Assembly (NCBI RefSeq): GCF_002914525.1
Contig: NZ_LODW01000049.1
Coordinates: forward strand, 62,001-126,000
DNA from: Rhizobium hidalgonense
Lineage (GTDB): Bacteria; Pseudomonadota; Alphaproteobacteria; Rhizobiales; Rhizobiaceae
Direction: 5' to 3'
DNA length: 64,000 nt
Under the pieces are notes generated by a model, which was not told the origin of the DNA, made no database searches, and saw nothing but the letters and a program-made list of their open reading frames with translations. Positions 46,723-53,524 of this stretch are shown piece by piece (the stretch's first letter is position 1; each line of letters opens with the position of its first letter). Both the position numbers and the translations under genes were made by a program.

Positions 46723-46866
46723 TCTTCATAAGAAAAAGCGCATATTAGCAACAAGAAACTTATTGCCTTGCCTCGGCGAAAGGTGCATGGTCTCGCCGTC
46801 GGCAGCCATGGTACGGGCGCTGCCGACTGGGGGTTTTGGCCCCTCGCCCCGACGAAAGGAGGACCG

Positions 46867-47163
46867 ATGTCTTCCCCTTCCGCAAAGCCGCATCTGACCT
46901 CGTCCGATCTCGACATGCTTCAGGGCGTGCTCGACGAGGCCGGCTACGACGCCAGAATCCCGACCGACGACGAATGCGTCTTCAACGTGGCGGCGGTGCT
47001 GCTGATCAAGCTGTTCCAGGAGGGCGTCACCTCGCCGGCCATGCTCTCAAAGGCTCTCGAATATCATTTCGGCAAGCCGAAGGCGCCGCCGAAACCGGTA
47101 ACTCCCATCTGTAATCGATATGCGATACAGGGATTGCCGCGCGAAAGACGCGCCGCCGGCTGA
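46867..47163 (+). CDS. Small hypothetical protein (98 aa), paralogous in part to the 68-aa protein at 57910
   Basis: The ATG at 46867 follows a very strong ribosome site (AAAGGAGG). The protein has a helical core of about 55 residues: SSDLDMLQGVLDEAGYDARI, then FNVAAVLLIKLFQEGVTSPA, then LSKALEYHFGK, ending in a Pro/Lys/Arg-rich tail. The same pattern (DLDxLxGxLD...AAxLxLxQxGxxSxxxLxxAL) occurs in the small protein at 57910-58116, so both belong to one unnamed family. There is no signal or membrane span. Function unknown. Confidence 0.7.
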   Translation: MSSPSAKPHLTSSDLDMLQGVLDEAGYDARIPTDDECVFNVAAVLLIKLFQEGVTSPAMLSKALEYHFGKPKAPPKPVTPICNRYAIQGLPRERRAAG

Positions 47164-47511
47164 TATTAGGTATGTTCCGGAGAGCGAATTTTCCAGCCAG
47201 TCTGTCAAAGGACAGACGGGCTGCTGAAATATGGCTTTCTTGCGGCAACGCCTTAATAGCGTCTCATTTTCATGTTACACGACGAGCATTGACGATTGAC
47301 CGAAATATGCGGTGGCGGGTTTCCGCTACGGCCGTTTTCCGGAGAAAGCCCCGGCATCGGGTTCAGCCAACGATTTCATTCCATTCCTGCGGTCCGCCGC
47401 TGCCGGGTTGCCTGCGTGACGATCCCGCGAACTTCGGTCGCGAACGACAAGCGAGGGCGATTGAGGCGCAGCCCGCAGCTTTCAATTGCAATGAGAGAGG
47501 AGATTTCATCC
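47164..47511. other. 348-bp region without a supported gene
   Basis: A plus-strand frame crosses it (from 47172) but has atypical composition and no ribosome site. I see no strong palindrome. It probably holds the promoter of the 47-aa gene. Confidence 0.45.
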
Positions 47512-47655
47512 ATGGCAAAAGGGCAAATGAGAAGCAATCGCGAGGTCCGCAAGCCGAAGAAGGACAAGCAGGCGGCGAAGACGGACAACACATTCTCCAA
47601 CCAGATGAAGACGGCCGCCAATAGTGCGCCGCATGGCAGCGCCCCGAAGAAGTAG
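47512..47655 (+). CDS. Small highly basic protein (47 aa)
   Basis: The ATG at 47512 has GAGAGGAGA upstream at good spacing. The 47-residue product is Lys/Arg/Asn/Gln-rich (MAKGQMRSNREVRKPKKDKQ) with a low-complexity C-terminus ending in PKK. This type of tiny basic protein recurs in Rhizobiales genomes as I recall; a nucleic-acid-binding role is possible from charge alone. A hairpin follows 13 nt after the stop. Confidence 0.65.
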   Translation: MAKGQMRSNREVRKPKKDKQAAKTDNTFSNQMKTAANSAPHGSAPKK

Positions 47656-47668
47656 CGCCTCCATCTGC

Positions 47669-47695
47669 CCGGCGGGACGGCTTGCGCCCCGCCGG
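47669..47695 (+). terminator. Hairpin after the 47-aa gene
   Basis: CCGGCGGG and CCCGCCGG form a perfect 8-bp stem with an 11-nt loop; no U-tract follows. Confidence 0.5.
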
Positions 47696-47723
47696 CCGGC
47701 AGGGACCACGCAATTCCTCAAAA

Positions 47724-47747
47724 CGGAATCGATTTTCCGGAATCGAT
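47724..47747. repeat. CGGAATCGAT direct repeat (rhizobial intergenic motif)
   Basis: CGGAATCGAT occurs at 47724-47733 and 47738-47747 with TTTC between; the unit can also fold through CGATT/AATCG. Motifs built from AAACGGAATCGATTTTCCG are frequent between genes in Rhizobium as I recall. Role unknown. Confidence 0.5.
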
Positions 47748-47860
47748 CATGGGCAGCCTCCAAGCGATGGAGCGTCTTGGCGCATGCCGGACGTGCGGCG
47801 CTGCGGCGCGGCACGATCACCCATTGACATGCTTTCAGAAAAACGGGAAGTGCTGCGACC

Positions 47861-47965
47861 ATGACCTCTCTTCAAAGAATGTACCAGTTGGATAACCCGC
47901 CCTTCCTCGTTCGCTCGGCCCTCGGCCTTTCAAGCACCGCTGCTTTTCACGGCGTCATTCTGTGA
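47861..47965 (+). CDS. Possible 34-aa leader peptide before the desaturase gene
   Basis: The ATG at 47861 (GGAAG about 11 nt upstream) opens a 34-codon frame whose TGA at 47963-47965 overlaps a GTG codon (GTGA) that is in frame with the desaturase. Such an overlap suggests translational coupling if the desaturase begins at that GTG (47962). The peptide itself shows no recognisable feature. Speculative. Confidence 0.2.
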   Translation: MTSLQRMYQLDNPPFLVRSALGLSSTAAFHGVIL

Positions 47966-47997
47966 TCGAATCTGCGCGCCGCAACGAGAGCGAGGAA

Positions 47998-49065
47998 ATG
48001 CAGATTGCCGTTTTGGACCGGCCCGATGAAAACTCGGCGCGATCCGATGCTCACACCGGCGCTTTCGCTGAAAAACGCTGGCTGAAAATCCTTGCCGGAT
48101 ATCGCCAGCCACGGGCCGGGCGCAGCGCTTTCGAGCTTGCCGTCACGGTCGTCCCTTTCGCGCTGTTCTGGGCTGCCGCATGGGCCGCGGTTCATTACAG
48201 TTTCTGGCCAGGCCTGATCCTCGTCATTCCCGCCGCCGCCTTCCTGCTCCGGCTGTTCATGATCCAGCATGATTGCGGCCACGGCTCGTTTTTCGCCCGT
48301 CGCCGCCTCGACGATTGGATTGGGCGGATCATCGGCATCCTGACGCTGACGCCTTACGACTATTGGCGCCGGGCGCATGCGGAACACCATGCCTCGGCCG
48401 GAAACCTGGACGAACGCGGCGTCGGCGATATCGAGACGCTGACGATCGCCGAATATAATGCGCTGTCGCGCTGGGGCCGGCTCGGCTACCGGCTCTACCG
48501 GCACCCGGCAGTGATGTTCGGGATCGGGCCGGCATGGCTGTTCATCATCAAGCAGCGCCTGCCTTTCGGCATGATGCGCTCCGGCGCCCTGCCCTGGGTC
48601 TCGACGATGGCGACCAACCTGGCCATCGCGCTCGCCGCCGCATTGCTGATCTGGGCGGTCGGGATCGTCCCCTTCCTGCTGGTGCATCTGCCGATCGTGC
48701 TGCTGGCCGGCGCCGCCGGCGTCTGGCTGTTCTATGTCCAGCACCAGTTCGAGGAAACGCATTGGTCGAAAAAGCCGGACTGGCAGTTCCAGCATGCGGC
48801 CCTGCACGGCGCCTCGCATTACGACCTGCCGCCGGTGCTGCGCTGGATCACCGGCAATATCGGCATCCACCATGTGCATCATCTGTCCAGCCGGGTCCCC
48901 TACTACCGGCTGCCCGAAGTGCTGCGGGACCATCCGGAACTTGCCGACCTCGGCCGCATCACGCTCATGGAAAGCCTGCGCTGCGTCAAGCTGGTGCTGT
49001 GGGACGAACAGACGAAGCGGCTGGTCTCGTTTCGCGACGCCGCACGGCTCGCAGCCGTACGATAG
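47998..49065 (+). CDS. Membrane fatty acid desaturase
   Basis: This 355-residue protein has the three histidine boxes of the membrane desaturase family: H91-DCGH95 (QHDCGHGSFF), H127-AEHH131 (RRAHAEHHASAG) and HHVHHLSSRVPYYRLPE near residue 290, interspersed with four or more membrane helices. Spacing and the SRVPYYRLPE end fit the delta-12/omega-3-like bacterial group. The di-iron enzyme introduces double bonds in membrane acyl chains. I choose the ATG at 47998 (GAGCGAGGAA upstream); a GTG at 47962 would add 12 residues and overlap the small leader frame. Confidence 0.92.
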   Translation: MQIAVLDRPDENSARSDAHTGAFAEKRWLKILAGYRQPRAGRSAFELAVTVVPFALFWAAAWAAVHYSFWPGLILVIPAAAFLLRLFMIQHDCGHGSFFARRRLDDWIGRIIGILTLTPYDYWRRAHAEHHASAGNLDERGVGDIETLTIAEYNALSRWGRLGYRLYRHPAVMFGIGPAWLFIIKQRLPFGMMRSGALPWVSTMATNLAIALAAALLIWAVGIVPFLLVHLPIVLLAGAAGVWLFYVQHQFEETHWSKKPDWQFQHAALHGASHYDLPPVLRWITGNIGIHHVHHLSSRVPYYRLPEVLRDHPELADLGRITLMESLRCVKLVLWDEQTKRLVSFRDAARLAAVR

Positions 49066-49074
49066 CAAGCGGCC

Positions 49075-50004
49075 CTAGCGGTAGCCGGTCACATCCGCAG
49101 GTTTGCCCGGCTCCTGCACTTCGGCCATATAGCGCCAGCAATCCGGCCGCGAACCATCGATATCGTCGAAGCCATAGATCTTGGCCACACCGCCGCTCGA
49201 CAGTGACTGACTGTTCCAGCGGGCGCGGTCGGGATCGGCTGATATCGCAGCGACGGCGCGGCCGACGAAGCGCGGGGTTTCGGAAATGGCGAAATGCGGC
49301 TGCACCTTGGTCGCCTCGCGCCAATTCTCCTCGCGGACGCCATAAGCATCCAACATCATTTCGGAGCGCAGCCAGCCGGGGGTGATCGAAACGGCGGTGG
49401 CGCCGTGTTTTGCCAGATCCTGCGCATGCGCCCAGGCCATGCGGGTGACGCCTGTCTTGACGAGATCGTAGAAGGGCGACAGCCGGTAGTGCGTGGCATT
49501 GTAGTCGGCCGTTCCGTCGGTCACCTCGACGAGCAGGCCGCCCGGCCGCTCGATCATCAGCGCCAGGGCGTAATGGGCGGTGATCAAATGGGTTTCGATG
49601 CCGAGCTTCAGCATGCGCAAGCCCTTATCCAGCGAGTGTTCCCAGACGGGCTTGTCCCATTCGAACAGCTTTTCGCAGCCCCAGATGTCGTTGACGAGGA
49701 TATCGAGCCGGCCGGCCTCGCGGCGAATGCGGGCAACCAGCGCCTCGACCTCCGGCGCGACGAGATGATCGACCGGCACGGCGATACCCCTGCCGCCTGC
49801 AGCCGTCACCAGCTCGGCCGTCTCCTCGATCGTCTCCGGCCGCATATATTCGGATTGCCGGGCGCGCGTCGTGCGCCCTGTGACATAGACGGTGGCGCCG
49901 GCAGCGCCGAGCTCCACCGCGATACCGCGGCCGGCGCCGCGTGTTGCGCCCGCCACCAGAGCCACTTTATCCCGCAAGTCGGCTGTCACTTCTCCATCCT
50001 CCAC
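49075..50004 (-). CDS. Short-chain dehydrogenase/reductase
   Basis: The 309-residue SDR has the cofactor motif GATRGAGRGIAVELG near residue 19 and Thr-Gly-Arg (VTGRTTRAR) favouring NADP, the NDIWG segment replacing NNAG, and the catalytic Tyr and Lys in SPFYDLVKTGV. It is longer than the classical 250 residues because of insertions around 120-140. The substrate is unknown. It is divergent from a TetR gene with an operator in the 73-bp gap, and convergent with the desaturase gene only 9 bp away. Confidence 0.9.
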   Translation of the reverse strand: MEDGEVTADLRDKVALVAGATRGAGRGIAVELGAAGATVYVTGRTTRARQSEYMRPETIEETAELVTAAGGRGIAVPVDHLVAPEVEALVARIRREAGRLDILVNDIWGCEKLFEWDKPVWEHSLDKGLRMLKLGIETHLITAHYALALMIERPGGLLVEVTDGTADYNATHYRLSPFYDLVKTGVTRMAWAHAQDLAKHGATAVSITPGWLRSEMMLDAYGVREENWREATKVQPHFAISETPRFVGRAVAAISADPDRARWNSQSLSSGGVAKIYGFDDIDGSRPDCWRYMAEVQEPGKPADVTGYR

Positions 50005-50033
50005 GTTAGAACTGAAAAAGCCCGTTGTATATA

Positions 50034-50047
50034 AACGAATGTTCGTT
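50034..50047. promoter_or_regulatory. TetR operator candidate in the SDR/TetR gap
   Basis: AACGAA-TG-TTCGTT, inside an AT-rich stretch, is an inverted repeat with 6-bp arms. AACGAA/TTCGTT arms are common in TetR-family operators. It lies 30 bp before the SDR start and 31 bp before the tetR start, so one site can serve both. Confidence 0.5.
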
Positions 50048-50077
50048 CATAAATAAGGCAGATGCAAGAGGAAATTC

Positions 50078-50638
50078 ATGCCGCGTCGCCGCACACTGTC
50101 TGATGAGCAGCTCCTGGCCATGGTGCTGGCGCTGGTCCATGCCGAGGGGCCGGATGCGGCAACCTTTGCGGCGGTGGCCAAAGCCAGCGGCCTCTCCGGC
50201 TCGACGCTGGTGCAGCGTTTTACCACGAAGGCGGCGATGCTGCGCGCAGCCCTGCTCTATGCCTGGGACCGGCTGGATGCGGAAACGGCGCGGCTTGCCG
50301 AGAGCGTGGCGAAAACCCCGGACGGCGCCGTCGCGCTGCTCGTCGGCCTGTCGCAGGATTACGGCGACAATGCCGCTGCCTATGGCGAGGGCTTGCTGGT
50401 GCTTCGCGAGGATTTCCGTGATCCGGTGCTGAGGGCTCGCGGTGCCGCCTGGGGAACGGCGCTGACGGCGGCGATCGCCAGATGTTTCGCATCGGCAAGC
50501 GCGCCGGAGACGATCGCCCGGCTGATGCTGTCGCAATGGCAGGGCTCGCTCACCTGGTGGGGATTTGGCGCAGACGGACCGGTGGATGCCTACATTGAGG
50601 CGGAACTGCGGCGCTTTCTCGCCGCTATGACATCCTGA
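50078..50638 (+). CDS. TetR-family transcriptional regulator
   Basis: The 186-residue protein has a TetR-type HTH (LLAMVLALVHAEGPDAATFA, AVAKASGLSGSTLVQRFTTK) and a helical ligand domain. AGAGGAAA precedes the ATG. It is divergent from the SDR gene, which is the probable target. Confidence 0.9.
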   Translation: MPRRRTLSDEQLLAMVLALVHAEGPDAATFAAVAKASGLSGSTLVQRFTTKAAMLRAALLYAWDRLDAETARLAESVAKTPDGAVALLVGLSQDYGDNAAAYGEGLLVLREDFRDPVLRARGAAWGTALTAAIARCFASASAPETIARLMLSQWQGSLTWWGFGADGPVDAYIEAELRRFLAAMTS

Positions 50639-50662
50639 TCCTGCCCGGACATTTCGCCTAAA

Positions 50663-51292
50663 TTAATAGGCAGCGACCAACATCGCCTTGATAAAATGAA
50701 GCAAAGCGACGGTCACGCCGATGGTTGCCGATGTGAGCAGCAATCCGATCAGGGTGACGAGGCCGTCCCGCTCCATCAGGGCGACGGCCAGGACCACCAA
50801 CGAGAACACCGGCAGAATATTGCCGAACGGGATTGGCAGCGCGATCACGACCGCGAGCAGGAAGACAGGAATGCCCAGCAGCGCCTGCACCTTCGGGCCT
50901 GTGAACAACTCCAGCCGGCCAGCGCGCACGACCTTCTCCACCCGGGCGATCACCGGAACCGCATGACCCACGACGAGATCGAGTGCGGCAAACGAAACCT
51001 GGCGATCGCGGACGACGGCCGGCAGCCACACCTTCCGGCCGCCCGCGACGATCTGGAGGGAGACGAGCGCCAGCGCGGTGCCGAACACCATCCCGAACGG
51101 GCCGGGAATCGGGGTCAGCGCCGGGATTGCCAGGAACAGGATGGTGAAGGCGATGCTGGTTGGGCCCATCGCCTCCAGCGCCTCGCCGATCGAGAGGCCG
51201 CCCTTCGCCCGGGCGAGTTCCAGCATCTCCCGAAGCCGCGCGGTGGCCACACCCCGCGTTGCGCCTCTATATAAGTTCTGATCAGACATCAT
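50663..51292 (-). CDS. exoD: ExoD-family membrane protein
   Basis: The 209-residue protein matches the ExoD family (PF06055): an N-terminal amphipathic segment (RLREMLELARAKGGLSIGEA), then helices such as SIAFTILFLAIPALTPIPGP with the characteristic PxPGPFGMVFG loop, and hydrophobic C-terminal spans. ExoD was identified in S. meliloti as a gene affecting exopolysaccharide production and alkali tolerance; its biochemical function is unresolved. The start is placed at 51292 because the upstream frame is Arg-rich and unrelated. It lies 23 bp downstream of a small co-oriented gene. Confidence 0.85.
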   Translation of the reverse strand: MMSDQNLYRGATRGVATARLREMLELARAKGGLSIGEALEAMGPTSIAFTILFLAIPALTPIPGPFGMVFGTALALVSLQIVAGGRKVWLPAVVRDRQVSFAALDLVVGHAVPVIARVEKVVRAGRLELFTGPKVQALLGIPVFLLAVVIALPIPFGNILPVFSLVVLAVALMERDGLVTLIGLLLTSATIGVTVALLHFIKAMLVAAY

Positions 51293-51315
51293 ACGGTCCA
51301 TCCGGGCCGCTGCCG

Positions 51316-51618
51316 TCACGCAGCTGCGCCGGCCCCATTCAAGACGCCGATGATGGCTGCGCATTGCGGGTCCCTGCCATCGAGAAGCTCGACCGGCGAG
51401 CTGTGGCCGATCGCGATACTGACGACCGTGGCCGCCGCCCAACCGTAGTCGCCGGCGGCACGTTTGATGAGCTGCGGCCCCTGGGATGCCAGGCACGCCT
51501 GGGATTGGCTGACGATCTCCACGGGAAACCGGGCGCGCTCAACCTGTTGCTGTATCTCAGCCTGCAGCGGATCGACGACGAGCAGGGCAAAAATCCAAGC
51601 GATGAAATTCGAGATCAT
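51316..51618 (-). CDS. Small hypothetical protein with N-terminal hydrophobic segment
   Basis: The 100-residue product starts MISNFIAWIFALLVVDPLQA, a signal-peptide- or anchor-like stretch, followed by a polar region with one Cys and a hydrophobic, Gly/Ala-rich C-terminus. AAGGAA precedes the ATG at 51618. It lies directly upstream of exoD on the same strand, so it probably shares its transcript. No family recognised. Confidence 0.55.
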   Translation of the reverse strand: MISNFIAWIFALLVVDPLQAEIQQQVERARFPVEIVSQSQACLASQGPQLIKRAAGDYGWAAATVVSIAIGHSSPVELLDGRDPQCAAIIGVLNGAGAAA

Positions 51619-51660
51619 ATCTGTTTCATTCCTTTGTTAACGTGTCCGTATGCCGCCCGC

Positions 51661-52644
51661 TCAGGCGGGCTGCTGCGGACCCCGCGTCTTGAGGAGGCTC
51701 CAGACCACGCCGGCAGCGATGATCGCGAAGGTAATGCCAAGCGAGAGCGCGGCCGGGAATTTTTCGAGACCCAGGAGATCGGCGAGGAAGATCTTCGAGC
51801 CGATGAAGATCAGCACGATGGCGAGCGCCGGCTTCAGGTAGCGGAAGCGATGGATCATCGCCGCGAGCGCGAAATACAGGGCGCGCAGGCCGAGGATCGC
51901 GAAGATATTCGAGGTGTAAACGATAAATGGGTCCGTGGTGATGGCGAAGATCGCGGGAACAGAATCGACGGCGAAGATGACGTCGGCCACTTCGACCATC
52001 ACGAGCGCCATGAACAGCGGCGTGATAAACCAGGTCATCCTGCCCGTCTTCGGGTTTTCCTTTTTGACGAAGAACCGCTCGCCGTGATGTTCCTCGGTGA
52101 CGTTGAAGCGGCTGCGCATGAAGCGGACAAGCACGTTCTTCGAGACATCGGGCTCAGCCTCTTTCACGACCATCATCTTGATGCCGGTGACGATCAGGAA
52201 GGCGGCGAAAATATAAAGCAGCCAGGCGAATTCGGCGACCAGCGTCGCGCCTACGCCGATCATGATGGCGCGCAGCACGATGACGCCGAGGATGCCCCAG
52301 AAGAGCACACGATGCTGATAGAGGCGCGGCACGGCGAAGAAAGAGAAGATCAAGGCGATCACGAAGACATTGTCGAGCGCCAGCGTCTTTTCGACGACGA
52401 AGCCAGTCATATAGGCAAGGCCGGCCTCAGAACCGAGGTACCACCATACCCAGCCACCGAAGGTCAGGCCGAGGGCGATATAGAGGGCAGAAAGTTTGAT
52501 GCTTTCACCGACGCCGATTTCCTTGTTCTGCTTATGAAGAATACCGAGGTCGAACGATAGAATGGCGATGACGAGGACGAAAAAACTCGACCACATCCAG
52601 AGCGGCGTTCCCAGCCACTCGGTGAACAAAAAAGAGAGATTCAA
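51661..52644 (-). CDS. TerC/Alx-family integral membrane protein
   Basis: The 327-residue protein has about nine membrane helices and the TerC pattern with acidic residues in helices: FVEKTLALDNVFVIALIFSF-type segment (about 76-96) and VEVADVIFAVDSVPAIFAIT (about 202-221). Alx/TerC proteins affect manganese and other metal handling in other bacteria. The family start aligns with a TTG at 52644 (LNLSFLFTEWLGTPLWMW), preceded by AGGGG 7 nt upstream. No ATG upstream fits: the frame extends to 52758 but is not TerC-like. The leader RNA before it is highly structured. Confidence 0.9.
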   Translation of the reverse strand: MNLSFLFTEWLGTPLWMWSSFFVLVIAILSFDLGILHKQNKEIGVGESIKLSALYIALGLTFGGWVWWYLGSEAGLAYMTGFVVEKTLALDNVFVIALIFSFFAVPRLYQHRVLFWGILGVIVLRAIMIGVGATLVAEFAWLLYIFAAFLIVTGIKMMVVKEAEPDVSKNVLVRFMRSRFNVTEEHHGERFFVKKENPKTGRMTWFITPLFMALVMVEVADVIFAVDSVPAIFAITTDPFIVYTSNIFAILGLRALYFALAAMIHRFRYLKPALAIVLIFIGSKIFLADLLGLEKFPAALSLGITFAIIAAGVVWSLLKTRGPQQPA

Positions 52645-52659
52645 GGATAGGCCCCTGTC

Positions 52660-52787
52660 GGCACTGGTTGTCGGAGAAGAGGTCCGACATCGCAAGAGTG
52701 CCGAAGCTCTCGCCAGAGGGGCCCGGACCAGCGGGTCGAACCGCAGGTAAGGTCTCACTTTTCAATAATCAAGCGGCCACCAGTGCC
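52660..52787 (-). promoter_or_regulatory. Structured leader RNA of the terC-type gene, riboswitch candidate
   Basis: On the minus strand GGCACTGGT (52787-52779) pairs perfectly with ACCAGTGCC (52668-52660), enclosing 110 nt as a closing stem. Inside are GTCCG/CGGAC arms, a stable GCGAGAG/CTCTTGC hairpin, and GGGCCCCT, which can pair with AGGGGCC overlapping the ribosome site of the TTG start. Competing pairings around a ribosome site are typical of riboswitches. Manganese-sensing leaders (yybP-ykoY) and, as I recall, a separate terC RNA motif in Alphaproteobacteria occur before such genes; I cannot confirm a match to either. Confidence 0.5.
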
Positions 52788-52861
52788 AATTTCATCTGTC
52801 GCGCTGAGGCATGCGCAGCGCGTATGCATCATTCGCCCCGCGAGAAAAAGCCGGGGCCGGA

Positions 52862-53338
52862 TCAGGCTTCCTCTTCGTCCTTCTCCTCACCCACGGTCAG
52901 CGGCCAGTCGACGACATAATCCTCGAGATCGTCGATATCGATCTCGGTTTCGCTAATGCTGCGGCCACGCGCGGAAATGCCGGCAGCATGAACGGTTTCC
53001 GGATCGCCGGAGACGAGCGGGTGCCACCAATAGAGATCGCGGCCTTCACCAATTAACCGATAACCGCAGGTCGGCGGCAGCCAGGCGATATCCGGCACGT
53101 TCTCCTTCGTCAGCTGCACGCAATCCGGCACGAAATCCCAGCGGTTCTCATAGCTGGAGCAGCGACAGCTTTCGCCATCGAGCAGCTTGCAGCGGACCGA
53201 GGTAAAATAGATATCGCCACTATCCCATTCCTCGATCTTGTTGAGACAACAGAGGCCGCAGCCGTCGCAGAGGCTCTCCCACTCGGCGACGGTCATTTCG
53301 GCAAGCGTCTTGCGCTTCCAGAAGGGCAGATCGATCAT
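52862..53338 (-). CDS. YcgN-family (UPF0260) cysteine-cluster protein
   Basis: The 158-residue protein has the zinc- or iron-type CxxCGxCC cluster near the N-terminus ([20 protein letters not shown]) and further cysteines ([34 protein letters not shown]) as in YcgN/UPF0260. The C-terminus is strongly acidic. It is probably a metalloprotein; function unknown. It is divergent from the PBP gene. Confidence 0.9.
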   Translation of the reverse strand: MIDLPFWKRKTLAEMTVAEWESLCDGCGLCCLNKIEEWDSGDIYFTSVRCKLLDGESCRCSSYENRWDFVPDCVQLTKENVPDIAWLPPTCGYRLIGEGRDLYWWHPLVSGDPETVHAAGISARGRSISETEIDIDDLEDYVVDWPLTVGEEKDEEEA

Positions 53339-53524
53339 CGTTCGTTTCTTGCAACAGCGGCCCGCAAATTCGCGTGACCGTCAAGCATCTCTCTTGTTAT
53401 CGGCGGCAAAATCAATCAATTCTTCAGCATGCTCCTGGTACCGGAGCATTCTCTCCCGATATCGGAGAGCTTTGCGGCCATATGGCGACCTCGCGCTTCG
53501 TCGCTTTCCCACGGCCGGACATGA

